DNA of 64,000 bases, taken from positions 1 to 64,000 of the forward strand of contig JAJEBK010000053.1 of assembly GCA_022823945.1 (NCBI GenBank), read 5' to 3'. The first letter of the stretch is position 1; every line of letters starts with the position of its first letter. The stretch is from Anaerolineae bacterium (GTDB lineage: Bacteria > Chloroflexota > Anaerolineae > Aggregatilineales > Phototrophicaceae). Below the pieces are notes generated by a model, which was given only the letters and a program-made list of their open reading frames with translations, had not been told where the DNA came from and did not search any database. Below, one piece after another: positions 14,173-22,073 of this stretch. Made by a program: the position numbers and the translations under genes.

Positions 14173-15728
14173 CTGTTGCATCCCCAGCCGCCACCGCCCG
14201 GCGTCTCGACGATGACGCGATCGCCTGGCTGCAGTTGCGCGCTATGCTTGCCACTGACGACTCGGCTGCGTCCGTCTATAACCAACGTATTGATCCCACA
14301 AGCGCCGTCTGCCCCGCCTCGCAGGCCATAAGGCGCTTTCCGCCGCCGCTCGGCATTGATGGTGACGGTCACCGGCACGAGCATTTCATATTCGCGCAGG
14401 ATGCCATCGCCGCCGCTGTGTACCCCCGCTCCGCCGCTGCCTGCTCGCAGTTGATAACGCCACACGCGCATGGGCAGGCTGTATTCCAGCGCCTCGACCG
14501 GCGTATTCAATGTGTTGGACATGTGGCAATGCCGCCCGGACAATCCCGCGCCAAGCCGAGACGCTCCATGACCGCCGCCCAATGTCTCGTAATAGACAAA
14601 TTGCCCGCCGCTGTCCAAGCCGCCGACAGTGAAGTTATTCATCGTGCCTTGCGAGGCCGCGGGCAGCCTATCTGGCAGCGCTTTGCCCAACGCGCCCAGC
14701 ACAACATCCACGATGCGCTGGCTGGTTTCTGTATTGCCCAGCACGACCGCCGCGGGAAATTGCGGATCGAGCAGGCTGCCCGCCTGGGTGATGACCTCTA
14801 CAGGCTGGAAGCAGCCAGCATTGACCGGGATGTCCTCGCCCGCCAACAGCCGCGCGCAATACCAAGTGGCGGAGCGCACGATGGCCGGCACGGCGTTGAC
14901 ATTGCCAGGCACCTGGAGAGCGCTGCCGCTGAAATCAACACGCATCGACTCGCCCGCGACCTCAATGCGCACGCGAATCGGGATATCGAATTCCGCTTGC
15001 CCATCGCCTTCCATGCCGTCTTCATAACAATAAACGCCATCGGGCAGGCGCGCGATAGCCGCCTGCATCATGCGCCGCGAATAATCCATTAAGGCGGTCG
15101 CATGTTCGGCAGTCGCCGCCACCCCTTGCTCGATCATCAAATCACAGAGCCGACTTTCGCCGACTCGCTGCGCAGCCAGTTGCGCTTCGATGTCGCCGAT
15201 GCGCTCCTCTGGGTTGCGGCTGTTGGCAACCAGCAGCGCCATCGCGCCTTCATTCAGCCAGCCACTTAGCCGCAGCTTCACGGGCGGGATAATGAGGCCC
15301 TCTTGATACAGCTCGGTGCTTTGGGGCGAAGAGCCTGGCGTCATCCCGCCGACATCGGCATGGTGGGCGCGGCTGGCAACGAAATAACACAGCTCGCCAC
15401 CGGCAAACACCGGCGAAATCATGGTGATATCGGGCAGGTGCGTGCCGCCATGATACGGGTCGTTGAGCACGACGACATCGCCCGGATAGAATTCGTCAAA
15501 CGCAGCGACGGCCGCAGCTACTGAGGCGGGCATGCTGCCCAGGTGCACTGGAATATGCGCCGCTTGGGCGATCATGCGCGCCTGAGCGTCAAAGACGGCG
15601 CAACTGAAATCGAGGCGCTCGCGGATATTGGGGCTGAAGCTGGCGCGCTGCAAGGTCACCCCCATCTCTTCGGCGACAGCTGCAAACAGATTCTTGAACA
15701 CTTCCAGGCTGATCGCATCGACAGCCAT
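14169..15728 (-). CDS. Hydantoinase B / oxoprolinase family protein, B subunit
   Basis: The product is 519 residues of the HyuB/HydB family, which with an A subunit hydrolyses hydantoins, 5-oxoproline or related cyclic amides using ATP. Signatures include RERLDFSCAVFDAQARMIAQ, HIPVHLGSMPASV, GDVVVLNDPYHGGTHLPDI and the C-terminal PGGGGWG. The ATG at 15728 is preceded by AGAGAGG; a longer frame to 15947 lacks family sequence. The probable A subunit is not adjacent but about 6 kb away at 22074-24056 on the same strand. The substrate is unknown. Confidence 0.88.
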   Translation of the reverse strand: MAVDAISLEVFKNLFAAVAEEMGVTLQRASFSPNIRERLDFSCAVFDAQARMIAQAAHIPVHLGSMPASVAAAVAAFDEFYPGDVVVLNDPYHGGTHLPDITMISPVFAGGELCYFVASRAHHADVGGMTPGSSPQSTELYQEGLIIPPVKLRLSGWLNEGAMALLVANSRNPEERIGDIEAQLAAQRVGESRLCDLMIEQGVAATAEHATALMDYSRRMMQAAIARLPDGVYCYEDGMEGDGQAEFDIPIRVRIEVAGESMRVDFSGSALQVPGNVNAVPAIVRSATWYCARLLAGEDIPVNAGCFQPVEVITQAGSLLDPQFPAAVVLGNTETSQRIVDVVLGALGKALPDRLPAASQGTMNNFTVGGLDSGGQFVYYETLGGGHGASRLGAGLSGRHCHMSNTLNTPVEALEYSLPMRVWRYQLRAGSGGAGVHSGGDGILREYEMLVPVTVTINAERRRKAPYGLRGGADGACGINTLVIDGRSRVVSGKHSAQLQPGDRVIVETPGGGGWGCNS

Positions 15729-15903
15729 GCGCGCGCCTCTCTTTGTTTTAATCTTCAGCATACTAAAGCGACTTTGGCGCGAAGGGCAGGGGCAGCCTGA
15801 ATCACTAAGTCTGGTTGTATCCAAGGGAAACCAGTGAAGTATGGCATTCTTTTCGACACAGCAGTAATTCCAATAAAGTAATGCAACATAATGATGAAAC
15901 GCC

Positions 15904-15975
15904 GTAGGGGCGAGGCGCTGACTCGCCCACTTGATCAACGGCGACATTGCGGGCGAGTCGGCGCCTCGCCCCTAC
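15904..15975. repeat. Long inverted repeat, family C copy C2
   Basis: The 25-base arms (15904-15928 and 15951-15975) match at 24 of 25 positions when one is reverse-complemented. The spacer is 22 bases. The arm core is GTAGGGGCGAGGCG ... ACTCGCCC. It lies in the 507-base gap between the hydantoinase B gene and the TPK gene, where I see no real gene; an open frame from 15891 merely translates repeats. Confidence 0.85.
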
Positions 15976-16024
15976 AGACTCCGAGTTTAATCGGCGTTGC
16001 CCGTTTGTCGCATGACTTACTTGG

Positions 16025-16110
16025 TTTCACAGAAAACACAGACGGCACAGAGAGCACAGAGGTTTTAATCACTCGGTGTACTCTATCAACTCGGTGTACT
16101 CGGTGGTTCA
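16025..16110. repeat. Family D repeat (CACAGAG-rich), copy D1, plus a short tandem repeat
   Basis: The first part reads CACAGAAAACACAGACGGCA then CAGAGAGCACAGAGG, which on the other strand is the CTCTGTG-type repeat family. The second part holds three partial copies of CTCGGTGTACT. Related elements are at 42320, 57518 and 60071. Confidence 0.7.
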
Positions 16111-16235
16111 TTTTGCTTTCATTACTTTGTTGGTCTTACTTAGATGCCCCTACAGAATTGTGGCATTCCTGTGGACAATGAAAGGGGCGACGCTCCGCAT
16201 TGCCGCCGCGCGAAAGCCAGAAAGGCACCCTCGGC

Positions 16236-17414
16236 ATGGACAACGGCAAACGCGACTCATCGGTGCTGCTCTTTGCCAACGGCATCTTTACGCCGGGCGA
16301 AGCGGTACGGCGCGTCCTGGCCACACAGCGCTCAGCAACAATTGTCTGCGCTGATGGCGGCGCGCTGCATGCCCGCGCGCTTGGGCTGCAGCCACAGATC
16401 ATCATCGGCGATATGGATTCGCTGAGCGCGGCTGATGTCGTTGCGTTTGAAGCGGCTGGCGCGCAGATCATCCAGCATCCGCCCGAGAAAGATGAAACCG
16501 ACCTGGAATTGGCGTTGCACCTCTGCCACGAGCTGGGCGCGAAGTCGGTCACGATTTTGGGTGGTTTGGGCGGTCGCTTCGATCAGACACTGGCGAACAT
16601 CCTGCTCTTGACACTGCCAATGCTGGCTTCCATGCGCATTGAGCTGGTCGATGGCGCGCAGGTTATCCGCTTGCTGGGGGCGGGCGTTCATCAAATTACT
16701 GGCGCGGTTGACGATACGGTCTCGCTCATCCCGCTGCAGGGCGCAGCGGCTGGCATCACGACGCGCGGGTTGCAATATGCGCTGCGCAACGAGACTTTGC
16801 CGCTGGGGCCGGCGCGCGGAATCAGCAATGTCATGCTCGCAGAGCAGGCGGAAATCGAACTGGGCGGCGGGCTGCTGCTGCTGGTGCACACCATAGGGCA
16901 GGCTCGTCCTTTCACCATCATCAAACGCGACGCGGCCAGCCAGGAGAAGTTGCGCTATAGTGGAGTCCTCCACCAGCAGACAGCGGAGTTCGTATGCATC
17001 GATGCCACATTTGAATTGGCAGACCGCGACCTGGGCTATATCCAGTTGCGCAGGGGCGACCACTTCCGCGAGTGGTTTTATTTCGGGCGCTGGTATAACA
17101 TCTTTCGCGTTAGCGATGCGCGAAGCGGCGCGTTGAAGGGCTGGTATTGTAATATCACCCGTCCACCAAGCGTGGAAGGCGAACAAATCGTGGCAGACGA
17201 CCTCTGCCTCGACCTGTTTGTCTATCCCGATGGGCGCGCACTGCTGCTGGATGAAGACGAATTCGCGCAGCTTGCAATCGACCCGGACGATCGAGCTGCG
17301 GCGAGGCGGGCAGTGGCTGAATTGCGGCAGATGATCGCCCGCTGCCAGCCACCCTTTGACGAAATCAGCGCGACTATTCGAGGTCGGGGCGGATCACCAG
17401 CACCGGCACATTAA
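16236..17414 (+). CDS. Thiamine pyrophosphokinase fused to a DUF402 domain
   Basis: The product is 392 residues with two domains. Residues 8-225 are a thiamine pyrophosphokinase: ICADGGALHA-like sequence (CADGGALHARALG), IIGDMDSL, KDETDLELAL and LGGLGGRFDQTLANI. This enzyme makes TPP from thiamine and ATP. Residues about 228-365 are DUF402: REWFYFGRWYNIFRV, GWYCNITRPP, DLCLDLFVYPDG and LLDEDEF. DUF402 proteins include nucleoside tri/diphosphate phosphatases. ATG 16236 has AAAGG about ten bases upstream. No TPP riboswitch is visible upstream. The 3' end overlaps the convergent uspA gene by 41 bases. Confidence 0.88.
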   Translation: MDNGKRDSSVLLFANGIFTPGEAVRRVLATQRSATIVCADGGALHARALGLQPQIIIGDMDSLSAADVVAFEAAGAQIIQHPPEKDETDLELALHLCHELGAKSVTILGGLGGRFDQTLANILLLTLPMLASMRIELVDGAQVIRLLGAGVHQITGAVDDTVSLIPLQGAAAGITTRGLQYALRNETLPLGPARGISNVMLAEQAEIELGGGLLLLVHTIGQARPFTIIKRDAASQEKLRYSGVLHQQTAEFVCIDATFELADRDLGYIQLRRGDHFREWFYFGRWYNIFRVSDARSGALKGWYCNITRPPSVEGEQIVADDLCLDLFVYPDGRALLLDEDEFAQLAIDPDDRAAARRAVAELRQMIARCQPPFDEISATIRGRGGSPAPAH

Positions 17415-17835
17415 CATCGTGCATGACCTTGTTGGCGACGCTGCCAAAAACCAGCCGCACCAAGCCCGAGTGTCCATGCGTCGTCATGACGACCAAATCG
17501 GCATCTTCTTCTTCGATGTATTCGATGACATGCTGCGCCACGCCCACCGCGTCTATGATATGCAGACGGCAGCTCACGCCCTCCGCGCGAATTTCATTGC
17601 GCAGGTTGAGCAAGTGTTGTTTGATTTCTTCACGGATGCGGTTCGCCAGCTCATACTCGCCTGCGATGGCGAGCGAATCGACAAATTCGTGCATAGGTGG
17701 CGTAAAAACATGCAAGAGAATCACCTCGCCCCCGCCGATTCGCGCAAAGTCGACGGCGTAGGGCACAGCCCGCTCGCTCCAGGCAGAGCCATCCGTGGGT
17801 ATGACGATTTTCTTGAAGGGGCGATGTTGAAACAT
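17374..17835 (-). CDS. Universal stress protein (UspA family)
   Basis: The product is 153 residues of a single Usp domain. It begins FKKIVIPTDGSAWSERAV and ends with the ATP-binding pattern MTTHGHSGLVRLVFGSVANK (G-2x-G-9x-G-S), so it is likely an ATP-binding type. The role is general stress tolerance; the specific target is unknown. Its 3' end overlaps the TPK-DUF402 gene on the opposite strand. It has an extended -10 upstream at 17871-17879. Confidence 0.92.
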   Translation of the reverse strand: MFQHRPFKKIVIPTDGSAWSERAVPYAVDFARIGGGEVILLHVFTPPMHEFVDSLAIAGEYELANRIREEIKQHLLNLRNEIRAEGVSCRLHIIDAVGVAQHVIEYIEEEDADLVVMTTHGHSGLVRLVFGSVANKVMHDVNVPVLVIRPDLE

Positions 17836-17870
17836 TGTATCCTCGCTTTATGATGAATCGCATTGCATGT

Positions 17871-17879
17871 AGTATAGCA
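17871..17879 (-). promoter_or_regulatory. Extended -10 promoter element for the uspA-type gene
   Basis: Read on the minus strand this is TGCTATACT, an extended -10 with hexamer TATACT, 35 bases before the start codon. Confidence 0.5.
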
Positions 17880-18014
17880 TAGACGCGAAAGCGAAAGGCA
17901 AGCAAAGAATTCGGCTTGACGGCTGTGTCTGCGGCAATCGCCACTTGACGCTCTTGATTGAAAGCCCTACGATTGCCCAACCAACAAAACTTCTCAAGCT
18001 GTCCATAATCACCG

Positions 18015-19397
18015 ATGACAAAACCCCAAACCCCGCATTTGTCTGTAGTCCGCAACATAAAGATTGCCCTTTTTCATTTGGGATCGGGCATGGCGGATGT
18101 TTTGACCACCGGCGTCTGGAACCGCGTCATGGTCGCCGACCTGGGTTTCAGCGCGGCGCTGGTCGGTTTGTTGACAGGTCTGCGTTATTTCCTGGCGCCC
18201 CTGGGCGTGCTGGCGGGCCGCTGGTCGGATACGCATACGATTGGCGGATACAGGCGCTTGTTCTGGATATGGCTGGGACGGGCGATGATGGTGCTGAGCA
18301 CATTGGCGCTGGGCTTTGTCACGGCGGAGTTGGTACGAACGGTGGGCGAGCCGGTGGCGCCGGCGCTATGGCTGGCGCTGGCTGTCAGCTTTCTGCTCTT
18401 CAGCCTGGGCAACGCCATATCTGGCAGCACCTTCCTGGCATTGATATATGACCGTGCTGCACAGCATCAGCGAGGGCGCGCTGTCGGCTTGGTATGGACA
18501 TTTTTGTTGATCGGCTTCGCGGTTAGCGGCATATTCTTCAGTGTGCTGCTGCCAGAGCAAGAAAGCGCCGCGCTCGGATACAGCGCCGATGCCTTATTGA
18601 CATTGTTTCTGGCGGCGGCAGCGGCATTGTGCCTCTTGTGGATCGTATCCATGCTGGGCGAAGAACGACGCAGGACCGCTGTGCCCGCCCAGGCGCATGA
18701 CAATCTGAAAAGCAGCCTGCGCGCCGATCTTTCGGTGGTTTGGCGCAGCCCGCCTTTGCGGCATTTTCTGCTCTATCTAACCATGTCGATGCTCTTTGCG
18801 TTCTTCCAGGATTCGGTGCTTGAACCCTTCGCCGGGCAAGTCTTCGGCATTGATGCCAGCCAAACCAATCGCTACTCAGCTTACTGGGGCACAGCCGCCA
18901 TCCTTAGCTCCTTTGGCACACTCGTGTTGATGCGCAGTACAGCGCGCTTCACGCATAGCAATGCTTCGATGCTGGGGCTGGCTGTGTTGGCGGCGGCTTA
19001 TCTAACCTTGTCCGCGTCTTCGTTGCTGACCATGCAAGCCTTGGTAATGCCCTCGCTGCTGCTGCTGGGTTTGGGCTTGGGCGCATGGAACATCGGCACT
19101 TTGGGCATGATGATGGACATGAGCCCGCGTGGGCGCGCCGGCACATTTCTGGGTTTCTGGTCGTTTTCTGTAACCATCGCGCGTGGCGTGGGCGTGGCTG
19201 GCGGCGGCGTGATCCTCGAAATCGCCAAGGGAGCTTCCGGGGAACTTGCCTCTGCTTATGGGACGGTCTTTGTCGTTGGTTTGCTGGGCATCCTGTTTTC
19301 CGTCTGGAGCCTGCGCCGAGTCAAGCGCGAAAGCTTCCACACCAAGCTGGTGTCGGGCGATCGGGTCGCGGCGATGTTCTCGCTTTCCCTGGATTAA
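18015..19397 (+). CDS. PucC-like (BCD family) major facilitator carrier
   Basis: The product is 460 residues with about 12 hydrophobic segments. The N-terminal region LGSGMADVLTTGVWNRVMV, then LVGLLTGLRYFLAPLGVLAG and GRWSDTHTIGGYRR, resembles the PucC/LhaA (bacteriochlorophyll delivery, BCD) branch of the MFS rather than sugar or drug exporters. In phototrophs these proteins assist pigment-protein assembly, but homologues occur elsewhere with unknown substrates. No other phototrophy gene is in the window, so the role is open. The last four bases overlap the end of fabI on the other strand. Confidence 0.72.
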   Translation: MTKPQTPHLSVVRNIKIALFHLGSGMADVLTTGVWNRVMVADLGFSAALVGLLTGLRYFLAPLGVLAGRWSDTHTIGGYRRLFWIWLGRAMMVLSTLALGFVTAELVRTVGEPVAPALWLALAVSFLLFSLGNAISGSTFLALIYDRAAQHQRGRAVGLVWTFLLIGFAVSGIFFSVLLPEQESAALGYSADALLTLFLAAAAALCLLWIVSMLGEERRRTAVPAQAHDNLKSSLRADLSVVWRSPPLRHFLLYLTMSMLFAFFQDSVLEPFAGQVFGIDASQTNRYSAYWGTAAILSSFGTLVLMRSTARFTHSNASMLGLAVLAAAYLTLSASSLLTMQALVMPSLLLLGLGLGAWNIGTLGMMMDMSPRGRAGTFLGFWSFSVTIARGVGVAGGGVILEIAKGASGELASAYGTVFVVGLLGILFSVWSLRRVKRESFHTKLVSGDRVAAMFSLSLD

Positions 19398-20194
19398 GCA
19401 TTTGTCTTCATCAGCGCATGGACATCGGTAAATCCCATAATGTTGTACCCGGCATCGACATAAATGACTTCGCCGGTGATGCGCCGCGACAAATCCGATG
19501 CCAAAAATAGCGCCAAATCGCCCACATCGTCTTGGCTGACCAGTTCGTTCATGGGCGAGGTTACCTCGGCGTATTTCAAGAGATCGCGGAAGCCAGCAAT
19601 GCCACCCGCCGACAGGGTCTTGATTGCGCCGGCGCTGATGGCGTTGACGCGGATCTTGCTGTGCCCCACATCCGCCGCCAGGTACATGGTAATCGCCTCC
19701 AGCGCGGCTTTGGCGATGGCCATGGCGTTGTAATTGGGAATGACCTTTCGCGAGGCGTTGTAGGTCAGGCTCATGATGCTGCCGCCCTCGCGCATCAGGG
19801 GTTCGGCGCGGCGCGTTAGTTCGATCAAGCTGACGGCGCTGATGTCGATGGCGCTCAACAGCGCATCCCGGCGCAGGTCTACGAATCGGCCGCTGAGGGC
19901 ATCGCGCTGGGCAAAAGCCACCGAGTGCACCAGCACATCCAGCTTGCCATATTGTTCTTCGACGGCGGCAAAGACGGCATCCAACTCGTCGGCATTTCCT
20001 ACATCGGCTTGCAGCATCAACTCGCAGCCAAGCGATTCGCCCAGCGGCTTGACACGACGCGCCAGCTTGTCCATGGCATAGCTCAGCGCGATCGTTGCGC
20101 CTTCACGATGCAGGGCGCGCGCAATCCCCCAGCCGATTGAATTTTTGTTGGCGACGCCGAAGACCAAGGCGACCTTGCCGTCCAGCATACCCAT
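19394..20194 (-). CDS. fabI: Enoyl-[acyl-carrier-protein] reductase [NADH]
   Basis: The product is 266 residues of the FabI-type SDR family. It reduces trans-2-enoyl-ACP in the last step of fatty acid elongation. The cofactor loop reads FGVANKNSIGWGIARAL. The catalytic pattern is Y145, Y155 and K162 in LTYNASRKVIPNYNAMAIAK, and ITGEVIYVDAGYNIMG closes the fold. Start and length agree with the family. It stands alone, convergent with the PucC-like gene. Confidence 0.96.
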   Translation of the reverse strand: MGMLDGKVALVFGVANKNSIGWGIARALHREGATIALSYAMDKLARRVKPLGESLGCELMLQADVGNADELDAVFAAVEEQYGKLDVLVHSVAFAQRDALSGRFVDLRRDALLSAIDISAVSLIELTRRAEPLMREGGSIMSLTYNASRKVIPNYNAMAIAKAALEAITMYLAADVGHSKIRVNAISAGAIKTLSAGGIAGFRDLLKYAEVTSPMNELVSQDDVGDLALFLASDLSRRITGEVIYVDAGYNIMGFTDVHALMKTNA

Positions 20195-20311
20195 TGCCTT
20201 CTCCCCGTGTTTCTATTGTCAGAGCTAGCTATTGCCACTAGAATCGAGAATATCGTCAGCGATTTTACCATGCCGGTGCCCAAGTCGTTAAGACCGCTGA
20301 AGGGAGTGCTT

Positions 20312-21328
20312 ATGCCCGAATCCGAGCGCATTGTTGTCACAGTCGCCATCGACTTTTCCGATGATATCCTCGTTGAGCTGCGCGAGATCTCGCCGCGCCT
20401 GCAAGTCGAGCGACACTTCCCGGTTGTTCCGCCCGATGCGATCGCTCGCAGCGAGGTGCTCTACACCACCGGCTATTTTCCCGACCCCGAGCAAGCCCCC
20501 AAGCTGCGCTGGATCCAACTTAATTCTGCCGGCGTGAATCATGCGCTGCACAATCCTATCATGCAAGCCGAAGACATCATCGTCACCTCGACCAGCGGCA
20601 TCCACGCTACCAATATGGCGCACTATTGCCTGATGATGATGCTGATGTTCAACTACAAAATCCGCATGGCGCTAGATTTGCAGTCCAGAGCCGAGTGGCT
20701 GGAACGTTCACCAGAAGTCTTCATGCCTGTCGATATGGAGCGGCAGACTGTGGGTATCGTCGGTTATGGCAGCATCGGGCGCGAGTTGGCGCGGCTGTGC
20801 GCGGCGATGGGCATGACCGTGCTGGCCTCAAAGCGCGACCTGCGCAATACTGCCGAAGACAAAGCCTTCCACCTGCCCAATACTGGCGACCCCAGTGGCG
20901 ATATTCCCGCCCGCATCTATCCGGCCGATACAGTCGCTTCCATGGCCAAGGACTGCGATTATCTGGTGGTCACCGTGCCGCGCACCAAAGAAACCGAGCA
21001 CTTGATCAATGACGAGGTTTTCGAGGCGATGAAGCCCAGCGGCATTTTGGTGAATGTCGCGCGCGGGGCAGTGGTTGACGAGCAGGCGCTGATCAACGCG
21101 CTGTCATCGGGAATGATCGGTGGCGCAGCGCTGGATGTCTTCGAACAAGAGCCTTTGCCCAATACCAGCCCTCTCTGGGCGCTGGAAAATGTCGTCATCA
21201 CGCCGCACATCTCTGGCTTCACCCGCGATTATCACGAAAAAGCCACTCTGGTCTTCAAAGAGAACCTGCGCCGTTACTTGAACAACCGTCCCTTGCTCAA
21301 CCAGCTGGATCGCGCAAAAGGCTATTGA
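20312..21328 (+). CDS. D-isomer-specific 2-hydroxyacid dehydrogenase
   Basis: The product is 338 residues. The NAD-binding motif GYGSIG is at 151-156. The catalytic triad is visible as R251 (NVARGAVVDE), E280 (FEQEPLP) and H299 (TPHISGFT). The enzyme interconverts a 2-oxoacid and a D-2-hydroxyacid with NAD(P)H; the substrate (glyoxylate, hydroxypyruvate or another) cannot be read from sequence. ATG 20312 is preceded by AGGGAG at good spacing; the frame upstream is not family sequence. Its stop codon lies in the first arm of a structured element (21325). Confidence 0.92.
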   Translation: MPESERIVVTVAIDFSDDILVELREISPRLQVERHFPVVPPDAIARSEVLYTTGYFPDPEQAPKLRWIQLNSAGVNHALHNPIMQAEDIIVTSTSGIHATNMAHYCLMMMLMFNYKIRMALDLQSRAEWLERSPEVFMPVDMERQTVGIVGYGSIGRELARLCAAMGMTVLASKRDLRNTAEDKAFHLPNTGDPSGDIPARIYPADTVASMAKDCDYLVVTVPRTKETEHLINDEVFEAMKPSGILVNVARGAVVDEQALINALSSGMIGGAALDVFEQEPLPNTSPLWALENVVITPHISGFTRDYHEKATLVFKENLRRYLNNRPLLNQLDRAKGY

Positions 21329-21434
21329 GCAGCCCGCATGGTCTCCCCTTCGCTATGAAGACCATGAACCTCGCTCGGCAAGCTGCTCAAAAAACCCAGG
21401 AACATATCACCCGCGCTGTGTTACAAGTAGCGGG
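21325..21434. promoter_or_regulatory. Structured intergenic element with nested perfect helices
   Basis: Outer arms TTGAGCAGC (21325-21333) and GCTGCTCAA (21382-21390) are perfectly complementary over nine bases. Inside them CATGGTCT (21337-21344) and AGACCATG (21359-21366) pair over eight. A further hairpin CCCGC/GCGGG (21410-21414, 21430-21434) follows. It occupies most of the gap before the second RidA gene. It could be an RNA leader, a terminator for the upstream gene, or a protein-binding site. An extended -10-like TGTTACAAG at 21419-21427 lies in the last hairpin loop. Confidence 0.5.
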
Positions 21435-21460
21435 AGACCAATCAAGCAAGGGAAACAACC

Positions 21461-21940
21461 ATGGAAATTGAAGCGAGATTAGCTGCAATGGGTTTGGCGC
21501 TGCCGCCGTCCGTCTTGCCGCCGGTGGGGGTCGAGCTGCCTTTCAGCTTTGTGCGCTTGCACGAGGGCATCGCCTATATTTCTGGGCATGGTCCGCAGCA
21601 TGTCGATGGCTCGCTGGCCGGTCCCTTTGGCAAGCTGGGCGCTGATGTCACGATCGAGGTAGGCTATGCGGCAGCGCAAGCGGTGGGGCTTTCCATGCTG
21701 GGCAGCCTCAAACGGGCGCTGGGCGACCTCGACCGCGTCACCCACTGGCTGCGGCTGCATGGCATGGTCAATTGCGCACCCGACTTTGCGCAGCAGCCGT
21801 CCGTCATAAATGGCTGCTCGCATCTGATCTTGGCGCTGTATGGGGCAGAGCGCGGCGCACATGCTCGCTCGGCAGTGGGCATGGCATCGCTGCCTTTCAA
21901 TATGTGCGTGGAGATCGAAGCAGCGGTCGCTTACCAGTGA
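21461..21940 (+). CDS. RidA-superfamily protein (larger YjgF-like subtype)
   Basis: The product is 159 residues. It belongs to the longer YjgF-like subgroup whose N-terminus reads MEIEARLAAMGLALPP before the core. Family patterns are IAYISGHGPQ, VEVGYAAAQAVGLSML-type sequence (IEVGYAAAQAVGLSML), ALGDLDRVTHWLRLHGMVN, and ARSAVGMASLPFNMCVEIEA, which keeps the arginine of the active-site strand. The reaction is not known for this subgroup. AAGGG lies upstream of the ATG. It is downstream of the structured element at 21325. Confidence 0.85.
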   Translation: MEIEARLAAMGLALPPSVLPPVGVELPFSFVRLHEGIAYISGHGPQHVDGSLAGPFGKLGADVTIEVGYAAAQAVGLSMLGSLKRALGDLDRVTHWLRLHGMVNCAPDFAQQPSVINGCSHLILALYGAERGAHARSAVGMASLPFNMCVEIEAAVAYQ

Positions 21941-22029
21941 CAGCCGTTCGCCCTAGCGGGACAGCAAGTGGCGCCAGAGTGGTTGATTTCGACGCATCGT
22001 CAGTTGCAGCAAACCGCAAAAGGATTTGT

Positions 22030-22070
22030 AGCTTCCCCTGACTCGTCGGGGGGACCGAGGGGGGTAAAGC
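22030..22070. repeat. Dispersed palindromic repeat family B, copy B4
   Basis: GCTTCCCCTGACTCGTCGGG followed by GGGACCGAGGGGGGTAAAGC is the best-preserved family B copy in the window and is useful as the reference. It lies three bases from the stop codon of the hydantoinase A gene. Confidence 0.75.
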
Positions 22071-22073
22071 GCC

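Noticed and set aside
15891..16181. Small open frame in the gap before the TPK gene
   Set aside because: It is a translation of repeats C2 and D1 (segments such as GFTENTDGTESTEV); no ribosome site and no conserved domain.
15976..16235. TPP riboswitch upstream of the thiamine pyrophosphokinase gene
   Set aside because: No CTGAGA or ACCTGA-type core is present; TPK genes are often not riboswitch-controlled.
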